Shown: piece after piece, positions 1-10,324 of the stretch | How positions within the stretch are numbered: position 1 is the first letter of the stretch | Layout: each line of letters starts with the position of its first letter | Source of the DNA: Phlebotomus papatasi | Lineage: Eukaryota > Arthropoda > Insecta > Diptera > Psychodidae | DNA length: 64,000 nucleotides | NCBI RefSeq assembly: GCF_024763615.1 | Contig: NC_077223.1 | Coordinates: 3,968,001 to 4,032,000 of the forward strand | Direction of reading: 5' to 3' | The notes under the pieces: model-generated | What the model was told of the DNA's origin: nothing | The model's database searches: none | The model's input: the letters and a program-made list of their open reading frames with translations, nothing else | Translations under genes and position numbers: made by a program

Positions 1-779
1 ATCTCCTCTAGATTACGCACTTTTATGAGCTTCTCTCTTGTTATCATTTATATGGATGGCAAGACAAAAAAAAGAATGTGGTGCTAGCAGAAAAAAAGGG
101 GCAAATCGAAATTATCACTTTGCTCTTTTTTTATCGAAACATGCGGAAGAATTTATGAATTCTCTCATAAAAACAAAAACCTCTCAGTAAGCTCAATAAT
201 GCTTTCTATTGGATACCTTTTGCGTGTTTTCACTGAGTGGGCTTAATTAACTTTTTTTCCCATTGATGGCAAAAGTGACTCTTCCAACGTACAAATTTTC
301 CATCATTAAAAGTCATTTACATTGCCAATGATCGAGTGTTGTGTGCTTAAAAAGCATCAACGCGATGTCACGATTAATTGATGAAACTTGACAGTGAAAT
401 TGTTCGCTTAGTCGTCTTACCTAATAAAAAAGTCCATCAGTAAATAAATAATGTGTGGTAAGAGGGAGATAAATAAAAGTTAAACGTACTTAATAGTATA
501 TCATTCAAGAACACACTGTTAATAATACCATAACTTTTCTCTTTCACAATTCAATTTATTTTATAATTTAATTTATTCAATTTGTCAAGGAGAAAATAGT
601 GGTTAAGATAGATAGACTCTGCGAATTACACAAATGCTATGAAAATGTTCTATTTGACGTCGTAAAAATGCATCTCAATGCAATTCATAAATTAAGTGAT
701 AGAGTGCATGTTCTATGATGCAAGTGTCCTTAGCTCAAATCCTCTTTATGTCATCCAGTAATATTTACTAAATTTGGTG
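1..779. other. no gene recognised
   Basis: AT-rich sequence with stop codons in all frames and no recognisable protein, RNA or repeat structure. It could be intron or intergenic DNA of a gene lying to the left. Confidence 0.5.
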
Positions 780-1370
780 ATGCGAAATGCTCGAACTCGT
801 GACTTAGATGCTATACCTCAAAAGTACTTTCGCATCATTCACCGTTTATCGGTACTCAACCGATTTAAATCGACTCGCAAATCATTCAAAAGATCCTCCA
901 AAATTGTTTCAAAAGTAATAGAATTGATTTTCGGATAAAAATTAGATATCGGCTATGAACCGGTTCATTACCGGTTCAGAACCGATTGGAACCGCTTCAG
1001 TTTTATAGAAAATTCCAAGACCTTTCCAACGAGCTCAAACATGACTCCATTCACTTGATAAATGCGCTCTCTAGTGTCTTTTTAACCTTTGACCTTGAAA
1101 AACCGTTATTAGGCATAATTCAACGGCATTTTCGTATAATGACGAAATTTCGACTTGGGTAACCTCTAAAAAGTATCAAAAAATGAAAAGAAAATCGTAT
1201 AACGCGTTTTCGAGCAATCCGGGCCGACTTATGGGGGGGGGGGGGTCCCTGAAGGTCCCAACTCTATCTCTAAATACCGTAACGACCGTAACATAGAGGA
1301 ACCTTGACAGGAACGCATTTGTGATGCGAAAATCTCGCAGAACATCCGTAAAAAGCCAGCACATGAAATC
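780..1370. repeat. interspersed repeat family A, copy 1
   Basis: It begins near a phrase around CGAACTCGTGACTTAGATG, followed by CAAAAGTACTTTCGCATCAT. The body is rich in CGGTT/AACCG steps (ACCGGTTCATTACCGGTTC), then CCAAGACCTTTCCAACGA and a CCGTTATTAGG block. Recognisable relatives lie at 1860-2640, 29700-29850, 43811-44320, 50575-51060, 56085-56270 and 62050-62560. A run of 13 G occupies 1233-1245. No protein similarity was recognised, so the class is unknown. Confidence 0.75.
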
Positions 1371-1494
1371 TCTTATTGAATATTCTAAGGACAGGCATTA
1401 ATATAAATTTACACTTAAGAATAAAATTCATGCGAGCTACTCATATGTCAGCGAGTGACAATGAGATGAATTGGAGGTAAATAAATAAACTTGG

Positions 1495-1845
1495 AGGGGA
1501 ATTCTGTAACGCTCTGGCAATGCCATATGACAAATTGAGTTCGAATCTTAGGAGAGCTTTTTCGAGAATGCGATTCTGTAGCCGTGACATTGCCATTCCA
1601 GCTCACGTGGCATTGTCAGAAGCCACATATTTGAGATTTCTGGCAATTCAAATGACAATGAATGTTGTTAAACAAATCAACTAAGACGTACTGTATTTTA
1701 TATAAATTCATCAAGTAAAGGAATTTCATTAAAAATTCAATGAATTGCATTTTCGAACTCATATGATATGATGAAAAAGCTCGAATGACATTGTCATGTT
1801 TCGAACTCATGCGTGACAATGCCACGAAAATTACAGAATTCCCCT
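1495..1845. mobile_element. TIR element (GGGGAATTCTGTAA termini)
   Basis: The left end reads AGGGGAATTCTGTAAC and the right end is its inverse (TTACAGAATTCCCCT). Subterminal GTTCGAA and TGGCAATG blocks are also inverted. Length is about 350 bp with no ORF, so it is a non-autonomous element. It sits between two copies of repeat family A. Flanks share ATAAATAAAC, a possible but AT-simple target duplication. Confidence 0.7.
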
Positions 1846-1859
1846 ACTGGACAATCAAT

Positions 1860-2640
1860 AAATAAACCTGTACAATCTCTAAAACATATCCAAAAATGAA
1901 AAAAAATTACACGACGCGTTTTCTAGCAATCCCCAAAAATCATGGTTTTGGAGAGGAAGGGGAGGGGCAAGGGGAAATAAGGGGCATGTTAACGATCCTT
2001 GGGTCGACTTATGGGGGTTGTCCCGAAGGTCCCAAGTCGGTATCTCTTACCGTTTGGCCTCTAGAGCTGGCGACAGCCGGACGGACAGACGGACAAACAG
2101 CGTGACATTTCTCAGAAATCGTCTGAAACGCGAAAATTTGTTGAGAAAATTGGTCCCCTGGAGGTGGAAGGTGGTAATTTGACGGGGGGGGGGGGGGGTA
2201 AATAGAGGGATTAGTGCGAACAGTAAAAAAGAAGTGACAAAGTACTTTCGCATCGTCGTTTACCGTTTACCGGTTCTCATCGATTTAAAGCGATTCATAA
2301 ATCACTCAAAAGATCCCCCAAAATAATTTTAAAAGTCATTCAATACATTTTCAGACAAAAATTATTTACCAGTTCACAACCGATTTGAACTGTTTTATAA
2401 ATCACTCAAAACCTTGCCCAAATGCTAAGTAATATAATTGAACTGCGGATAAAAATTAGTTATAGGTTATGAACCGGTTTATTACCGATTCTTAACGATT
2501 TGGACTGGTTCAGATTTGTCAGGGATTCCAAGACCTTTCCATCGAATCAAAGATTGTTCAAATCGATTGAGAAATAAGCTCACTGGGATCCTTTAAAACT
2601 TTGACCTTGAAAAATCGTTATTAGAACGCTTCACTCTCTT
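1860..2640. repeat. interspersed repeat family A, copies 2 and 3
   Basis: The 3' half of one copy (ACGACGCGTTTTCTAGCAAT, ATCTCTTACCGTTTGGCCTC) runs to about 2220. A new 5' half starts near 2235 with AAAGTACTTTCGCATC, so two copies abut head to tail. A run of 15 G lies at 2184-2198. The small ORFs through it are in repeat sequence and are not supported as genes. Confidence 0.7.
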
Positions 2641-3089
2641 TGTGGAATTATACAGAAATTACTAGTTTACACCTATTAACACAAACCACATTGAATTCGC
2701 GCAGTGAAATTAAGAAAATGATTTGATGTGATGCAATTTCTTGATTCAATTGCATTCTATTTAAAATGCATGATGTGGATTTTTTCGTGTGGAAAAATAC
2801 AGCATTGAGGACAAAACAGTGCTAAAGAATTTGTGAGAACATGTGTGTTTGCCGTTGAGATTAAATATTTATAATTGAGAAGAATCACGTGAACTATCCT
2901 GTGGTTTGTATTAAAATATAAATTTTCACCTGAACGAAGTATTCTCTCTATAATATTTCTATATTAGGAGAATAATTATGCTTCATAAATGTAAGAGCTC
3001 TTTATCATAAGTATATTGGTGTTTGACACTTCGACAGTAAAACACAAGTGAAGAAAAAGAAAAAAAAAGAATAAAAAGAACGAAAGCTA
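2641..3089. other. no gene recognised
   Basis: AT-rich spacer with homopurine runs. I see no repeat or coding structure. Confidence 0.4.
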
Positions 3090-3720
3090 GCAATGGCAAA
3101 GGGATTTTTGCAGAGTGCTCGAAGTTGCAAAAATTATATCACATTGAATTTTTCGTCACATTCATCTTGCCAACGCACAATAACTTTGTTTGTAAACATG
3201 TTTTTAAAATTTCCCATGAGAGTGAGCGAGATGACTAGATTTAGATCTCACTCACTCTCACTGAAATGTCAAAAACATATTTATTAATGAAAAGTCATGG
3301 TGCGTTAGACATAATGTCCAGAACACAATAATTTGTGTTTGTAAACATGTTTTCGAAATTTCCTATGAGAGAGAGCGAGATGACTACATTTCGGTTTCAT
3401 TTACTCCCATTGAAATGTCAAATATATGTTTACAAAGTTATTGTGCGTTGGTCATAATGCTCATCATATAATAACTGTTTGTTTCGTAAATATGTTTTTG
3501 ACATTTCAGTGAGAGTGACTGAAACCTAGGTCTAGTAATGACTAGATTTAGATATCTCTCACTCTCACTGAAAAGTAAAAAAAAGCAATAAACAAAAATT
3601 ATTTTGCGTTGGGCAATAACGCACAATAATTTTTGTTTTGCAAACATCTTTTTGACATTTAGTGACAGTGAGTGAAATACATAGTCATCTCTCTATAAAA
3701 ATATCTATACCGTGTTTTTT
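3090..3720. repeat. tandem ~150-bp repeat, four imperfect units
   Basis: Each unit carries GCGCACAATAA-like sequence, then TTTGTTTGTAAACATG, a GAGAGTGAGCGAGATGACTA block, and its near-inverse (CTCACTCTCACTGAAATGTC). Units start near 3165, 3315, 3460 and 3615. Each can fold on itself through the GAGTGAGAGTGAG/CTCACTCTCAC pair, so this is a tandem array of foldback units. Confidence 0.7.
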
Positions 3721-4384
3721 GAATCTGAATTATCCAAAAAAAAAACCGAGAATACGGTTTTAGGATACTTGTGGGCAAAAGAACATTCCCGGATTAAAAA
3801 CTGCTGGGAGTAAAATGAGTGACGTGAGCTACATTAACTAAATAAGGAAACAAGAATGTTAAATTAAATTTCACGGATATTTCTAATCTCTTCCCTAGAT
3901 TTATAAAAACGTCAAATTTATCAAACGTCAAATTGTACCATCTCTTTTTATCCAATGGTTAATGTTCCGAATCAGTCATCATTTATTTCAATATTGGAAC
4001 GTTAGAACAATAGTATTGGGATTTAAAAGAAAAGAATTATAAATAGGTGTGATTAGAAGGAATCACACCTAATCAATGGCGTGGTCGTGAGCAAATTATC
4101 TAACCTTACTTATCAAGAAATCTTCTTGTTCACTTTTACTCCCTAAGGTCCTTTTTTTCTTCAAAATCTGAAATCTAACAAAATAAACTTTCTATGAGCT
4201 TCAAATCTACATTAATAAATTCTGTAAGTTACCTTTAATTAACTTCTTAGATTAAAATCAAATAGAAGCAAATGAAGCACGTTTTTAATAGAGCACGCCT
4301 TATAGTAAACTAAAGTTTGGCCAGAAGGGCTTTACAATATAGAACATTCAAACTCAAATTTTGCAGTTGGCAACAGTTAATATC
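3721..4384. other. gene-free spacer with one mini-hairpin
   Basis: No coding signal. The only structured feature is the 28-bp hairpin at 4044-4071, listed separately. Confidence 0.4.
4044..4071. mobile_element. 28-bp hairpin mini-element, copy 1
   Basis: TAGGTGTGATT and AATCACACCTA are perfect inverted arms around a 6-base centre. A second copy in the opposite orientation is at 18784-18812 and is absent from an otherwise matching repeat copy near 7320. The ends resemble those of the 10325-12111 element. Confidence 0.6.
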
Positions 4385-5100
4385 CCGTCAAATAATATCT
4401 GCAGATATCTTTAAGATTTCTGTAGAGAAAATCTACACCTCTACAGAATATCTGCAGATAATATCTGTAGATATTCTTACGAATTTTATTTGGGCTTGGG
4501 ACAAAATTCGTCAGAATATTTCGGCAGATTTTCTGACGAATCTCTGACGAATTTCTGTAGATATTCTGCCGATTTTCTGTAGATTTTTTCTACATTCCAG
4601 ACTTTCCAGACAAGATGTGTCAGAAGAGATGGAAAAATTTTTCACTGAAGTTTGCAAAATTCAATAGTTATTTTTTGTGATATCATGGTGTTTATATAAA
4701 ATAAAGAATTCTGCGACGCCGTGTTACAAGTAGAGAAAAGTGAAGTGAAAACTTTAAGCAGAGTATCGACCTAAATTTCGTGTTTTTGTATCATTCCATG
4801 GGCGATTTTTAAAAAATTAGTATTTTTGCTCGCATCTTTTTACTTATCTAAAATGTGTACTCGGTAATGCTTGTTAAGCAGAACATACCATTTTCTTTAT
4901 AACTCCTACAGTTTCTACATAAATCAACAATATTTTTGTGAAGTAATGGACACTATGCCGATTTTCTCGGCAGAAATTCTACCGAAAATCTGTAGATTTT
5001 CTGCAGAAATTCAGCAGAAAATCTACAGATTTTCTCTGAATACACTGGAATATACCGTTAAAATTCAAAAAACCTCAGAGTAAAATCGGCAGGTAGAATA
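4385..5100. repeat. degenerate TCTGCAGA/TCTGTAGA satellite in two blocks
   Basis: Blocks at about 4385-4600 and 4955-5100 are dense in TCTGCAGA, AATCTGTAGATTTTCTG and ATATCTGCAGAT palindromic words. A less repetitive stretch lies between. ORFs here only reflect the repeat. Confidence 0.65.
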
Positions 5101-5342
5101 ATGATTTGACGGGATGTGTCCATCGCACAATTTATTCCAGTTTCCACTTTTGCCACCAGATGTCGCTACTGTCACCCAAAAATGCCTTAATTAAGGACTT
5201 AATAAGTACTTATTAAGGACTTACTTTTTTGCACTTGGATAAAGCCCTTACAAACGGTTTACCTTGTGTTAGCCAGGTCATACTACGCGTTTATTTCGTA
5301 AACATGCTTCCTAAACTACGAATTAGAATGCGAAGACTAGAA

Positions 5343-5594
5343 CACTGAGAAAAAAAAGAGGGTGCGATTAACTTTTTTCCTCGTAACTTTAACACTTTTT
5401 AGGTGTAAAAATATATCAACATATTTTAATGTTAATTTTACACCTTTTTAAGGGTAAAATTAACATGAAAAAGGGTAACTTTAACCCCCAATACACCTAA
5501 AAAGGGTGATATTTACACCGATTTCGGATCAATACTGCAGGGTAAAATTAACATTTCCGGAACGTTATTTTAACTTTTTCGGATTTCTCTCAGC
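5343..5594. mobile_element. MITE with CACTGAGAGAAA termini, copy 1
   Basis: Starts CACTGAGAAAAAAAAG and ends GGATTTCTCTCAGCG. The interior alternates GGGTAAAATTAACAT and TTTTTAGGTGTAAA. The same sequence in inverted orientation is at 57741-57974 inside the zinc-finger gene intron. Confidence 0.8.
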
Positions 5595-7228
5595 GAAGTA
5601 CCTTTCGCTCATTTTTGTGAAATATGTATAACGCGTGTTGCTAGAACTTATTCGGCTTTCCCCGTTAGTTCTCGAGCAAGTTTGTTCAATTAGCAACAAT
5701 TGAAGTACAACAAATTATCTGTCTTTTCATTACTAATTGATATGGATTTAGCAAGTCTATATAATTATTTATGAAACAAAAAAAATATACTAGCGTCGTC
5801 ACGTGATTCACTGCATTTTATAGTTATTTATCAAGAAAAATTCTATGACGTACAAACATTCTTCTATTTGAAATGGGTTAAATAATATTTTTCCACTTAT
5901 TTCCTGTGGAAGTGTTTATTATGTGCCGCACAATATCTAAATGAAAATATTTTGCAAAGAATCATAAAGATGACAATTTGGCTTTTACAGATTTTTTTTG
6001 CCTATTTTTAAGTGACATATTTTTCCAAGAAAGTATAAACAGCAAATAAAATGTTTTATTGTTGACGCAGAAAAAAAAGCCTGCATTTTCAGTTTAATTG
6101 AGCGTGATAAGTGATAATGTTTAAAAATAAGAAAGAAAGACTCTTGTGATGCTTTAATTTCCATACTGCCGCCTTGCATCAATTTAATCAGTTGGGTTTA
6201 ATGAGTTGGAGGTGTGTGCAAATTTTTATTGGATCACAGAGAGTGGGGATAAGTACAGACACATTGCAAATTATCAGGTGTACGAAGCATACAGGTGCGA
6301 TATGGTTGGTGTAATTGAATTTTAGAAGCTAGAAAAAGAACATTCACATTGACTTGTCTGTGTGTTAAAAGAGTCTTTAAAGAACTTGGGCATAGATAGA
6401 ATCCGTTTAGGGTACCTCAAGTCATTCCTCAGTGAGGTTTCAACACGTTGTTTTGTGTGGGAAAAAATCACAGAGAGTTTTTTTTTGTTTTAACAGATTT
6501 CAGTCGATGTGTTCTGGTGATTTAAAAAAGAAAATAATTGCAACATGCAGATAAAATTGTTAGGGAAAGTTCTGAATAAAACAGCAAGGAAGTTTTCAAA
6601 CATTCTCAGATAGTCTTCAATTCTCAACTAATGGTGTTTCCTTAGGGAGAATTTTATGAAATCTGAGAAAGGGTGCAATCCAAAGAATTTTATATTAAAC
6701 TCAACATTTTCTAGTGGATTTTTTAAGTGTTTTACTAAAGTTTTGTGAGAAAAAAATTACATTATGAAAATCAAGCAGAGATTCCTCAACAACTATGACA
6801 GTGGTAATAATTTTTCAACCATATTTATGGAGAATTTATTTAAATATTGAAAAAAAAAATCAGAAGGCAGCAAAAATCGATGGATTTTGTCGTGCTTAAC
6901 ACTTTAAAACCCGAGCCAAAAAATCACGTAAAATGCCAGATGCAGATATTCTCAATAAAAAAGCAATTTTTCAATAGTTTTTCATTCCGTAAGACTTCTA
7001 CAGCAGTTCTACGACTCATAAATTCATTTTCCAATAAATATTTCCCCATTTCATTGTAATTTTTATATAAATTTTCTAAAAATTGACAAAAAATGCCAAA
7101 GTGAATTTTTACAGATTTTCGAAGTAAAAAGCCAGTTTCCATTAAATTTTCCATTTTCCTAGCAATTTGGCAAGGATTTTAGGATTCATATCAATATATT
7201 TCCCTGCAAAATTTTCAAATTCTTGTAG
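5595..7228. other. no gene recognised
   Basis: 1.6 kb of AT-rich DNA. Short ORFs on both strands lack recognisable domains or splice context. No clear inverted repeat was seen. Confidence 0.4.
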
Positions 7229-8746
7229 AGTAAGAGCTTATAATTTTGGACAGTTTCTAAATTTGGACACTTTGAGGGTAAAATTGGACACTGAAAATAA
7301 ATTCATTAAAATCATGGATTTTTATTCCAATATTTGATGAATAATGAATTATATCTAAATATTTGTTCTTTTTGAAAGATTTTAACACTAAATATGTTAA
7401 ATTTTGAATATGATTTGAGTTAAAATTGCTTTGTTGAAAATTCAGTGTGAACAATTGCTTACGAGAAATATGTCAGAACTTCGTGTTTACTTCAGTCTTA
7501 TTTAGCTGTGATGAAGTACTAACAATGTTTCTTCTCTGTTTTTGAGTGATATTATTAAATATTCATTGAATATTGTGTTGATTCACGTTAATGGTGATTT
7601 GTACATTTGAGCTGAAGTGAGATTTGCCTTTTGAATTACGTGCCTTGTGAAAAATGGGCAATTTTCCCAGAGATTGACCAGTGAGGTGATACTCCTTATT
7701 TTGGACAGGTGTTTTCTTTCGAAATTTCGTGAAGTTCGAATCATCATCTCTACGAAAGAGATGTAGTGAGAAAAGCATTAAAAGGCTCCCGGTAAGGCCA
7801 GGGAATGAGCGAATCCGCGNNNNNNNNNNNNNNNNNNNNNNNNNNNNNNNNNNNNNNNNNNNNNNNNNNNNNNNNNNNNNNNNNNNNNNNNNNNNNNNNN
7901 NNNNNNNNNNNNNNNNNNNNNNNNNNNNNNNNNNNNNNNNNNNNNNNNNNNNNNNNNNNNNNNNNNNNNNNNNNNNNNNNNNNNNNNNNNNNNNNNNNNN
8001 NNNNNNNNNNNNNNNNNNNNNNNNNNNNNNNNNNNNNNNNNNNNNNNNNNNNNNNNNNNNNNNNNNNNNNNNNNNNNNNNNNNNNNNNNNNNNNNNNNNN
8101 NNNNNNNNNNNNNNNNNNNNNNNNNNNNNNNNNNNNNNNNNNNNNNNNNNNNNNNNNNNNNNNNNNNNNNNNNNNNNNNNNNNNNNNNNNNNNNNNNNNN
8201 NNNNNNNNNNNNNNNNNNNNNNNNNNNNNNNNNNNNNNNNNNNNNNNNNNNNNNNNNNNNNNNNNNNNNNNNNNNNNNNNNNNNNNNNNNNNNNNNNNNN
8301 NNNNNNNNNNNNNNNNNNNCGCGAGTACATGGATTACCGAAGTGAACTCACTTTAATGAATGATATGGAAAGTTTTCGGGCTTCTTGTGACATTCTACGG
8401 TTCCCTTACAAAAACAGAAAGAGGACTTGGTAAGATAGGTTTTTGAAATGGAGAACAATGGGCATCCTATTAAGGCAAATTAGCTGTCCAAACATACAAC
8501 CAAATTGTCTAAAATAAGAGTAAAATTCACCTCTACATATCAATTCATTTTTAAGCGTATTAAAACTAATTTTCGTAAAAAAAACACCCTTCTGAAAAGA
8601 GAGTAACAAAAATATCAATTAGTATTGAAAATATCGCAGTTAAAACTTGCAACATTAATGCTTAAACTTAAACTTAATAAACTTAAACGTAAACTTAAAC
8701 TTAATGCTTATAAACACCCTGTCCAAAATTATGAGCCTTTACCCTA
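7229..8746 (+). mobile_element. TIR element, possibly pogo/Tigger-like, copy 1 (contains gap)
   Basis: Ends are inverted: left GAGCTTATAATTTTGGACAG, right CTGTCCAAAATTATGAGC. A second copy is at 18690-19790. One plus frame of both copies reads HLYERDV.RK.LKG.R, then a stop, then GQ..SESA.TW.TEVNSL. This resembles a psq-type helix-turn-helix (Y..D......G..I..SA.....SL), but the match is weak. Both copies carry the same TAA, so neither looks functional. Confidence 0.6.
7820..8319. other. assembly gap (500 N)
   Basis: Exactly 500 N, the size of a placeholder. The left contig ends ATCCGCG and the right begins CGCGAGTAC. The homologous copy at about 19357 is continuous here, which suggests that little or nothing is missing. 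ORFs spanning the N run are artefacts. Confidence 0.95.
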
Positions 8747-9154
8747 TGTAGCTTGCGCTTTTTTCAAAGAAAATTTTATGTAAAATTCGACCGGGAATTA
8801 ACAAAGAAAAACAAGGCGTAAAGTGAATTTTCACCTTATTTTTCTCTACAGTACCACTTAACAACAATTCTAGGTCTTATATTATTCATCTTATATTATT
8901 ATTTATATTATCTATATAACTTTATATTATTCATCTTATATTATTTAATATTTAATCAGTCTAACATTTTCAAGTATTTTTTTTTTGGGATTTTTTAAAA
9001 TCGTGACAAATTCAAAAAATGTCAACATTTTTTTAGGTTATGTAGAATAAGCCATTATAAATATCCATGTATAAAATTATAAATGTCAATTTCTGATGCC
9101 AACTCCATATAAAAAAGGTGGCATTTTACGCCAATTTGGTATTTATTTATTAAA
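8747..9154. other. no gene recognised
   Basis: AT-rich, with short ATATTATTCATCTTATATT repetitions around 8880-8945. Nothing else was seen. Confidence 0.4.
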
Positions 9155-9376
9155 TAGGGTAAAATGAGGTAATTTGGAACCATTTACAATTTGAAACATT
9201 TGAGATTTTCTCATTGTTTTAGAGATTCAAAATAAATAAATTCTGTTCCTTTTCTTCTTTAATCGTCTTTTTCTTCTATTTCGCGGTATTTGTTTTATCT
9301 TTGCTCATCTCAAGCAATGAGAAAATCTCAAATGTCCCAAATTGTAAATGGTTCCAAATTACCTCATTTGACCCTA
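9155..9376. mobile_element. 222-bp foldback MITE (TAGGGTAAAATGAGGTAATT)
   Basis: The outer ~60 bases at each end are near-perfect inverse copies, from TAGGGTAAAATGAGGTAATT through GAAAATCTCAAATG. Its loop is a TTCTTTT-rich stretch. No ORF. Confidence 0.85.
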
Positions 9377-9579
9377 ATAGAAAAGTTATCAACTGTTTTT
9401 TACCACCAAAACCAAAGCTAATTAAATTCTCTATACATTCGTGTTATCACTTTAGCATAATATTGAAAAGAATTCCTACTATGAAGTTTTATACTTAAAA
9501 TTGGAGTAAAATGCCACTTTGGTTTTAAAGTGTTAAAATTACTTTTATATGAATTTTTGTGACAGGAAAAAAATACATA

Positions 9580-10287
9580 TAGGGTAGAGTCAGCCCTTTT
9601 GGCCATGTAAGCACTTTTGGCCACCTAAAGTAAAATCACATTGTAAGGCAATTATGAGTTTATTTAGAACAGAAAAATGGGTCTTATTTCGTGACCTCTA
9701 ATCTAACGAATCAGAAAACCATATTTGATTTTGTTTCGACTTGATTAATTCTAAGTTATTGAAAGAAATTCTCGACAATGTAAACAATCACTAAAAAAAC
9801 ATGGGATTCTTAAGAAACTTGTTAATGTTAAGAGAAATTGTTTTGCATTTTTTCATATTTTTGGTGAAAATATTTGATGCTATTCAATGAAAGTCCATTT
9901 CTTAATTAACTAAATTTTATTGTGATATCATCCTTAATAAGATTTTCTAACAAATTAAATGAAAATCAGATGTGGCTAAAGGAGCTTACTTTTTTCGGCT
10001 GTGTAAGTACTTTTGGCCATTCATTTTCCCATACATTTTACACGTGGCGCACCTCTCGGATTTCAGTAAAAACAATCGTGACTTATGACTGATTTTTACA
10101 TCAAATTGAAAATGTGCAAAAAGTCGTTTAAAATACTCTAATAATCACATAAAATTGGTGTTAAATAAGAATAGGAATTGTGCTGTGTATTTGTGAAAGT
10201 TCTCGAAAGCTATTTCTTCTTTTATTTTATTAAAATCCTATTGGAAACAAGTGGCCAAAAGTGCTTACAAATTGGCCAAAAGTACTG
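9580..10287. mobile_element. TIR element (CTTTTGGCCA termini)
   Basis: The left end has CTTTTGGCCATGTAAGCACT; the right has the inverse order, AGTGCTTACAAATTGGCC. A further GCACTTTTGGCCAC word occurs near the left end and TAAGTACTTTTGGCCATTC internally. About 700 bp, AT-rich, no long ORF, so non-autonomous. Confidence 0.75.
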
Positions 10288-10324
10288 AAACATGCACAAG
10301 TTGCATAAAATGAATTTTTCATAT

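Noticed and set aside
7563..8433. Long ORFs crossing the N gap (183-255 codons)
   Set aside because: Two thirds of each consists of N. The real sequence on both sides belongs to a decayed mobile element.
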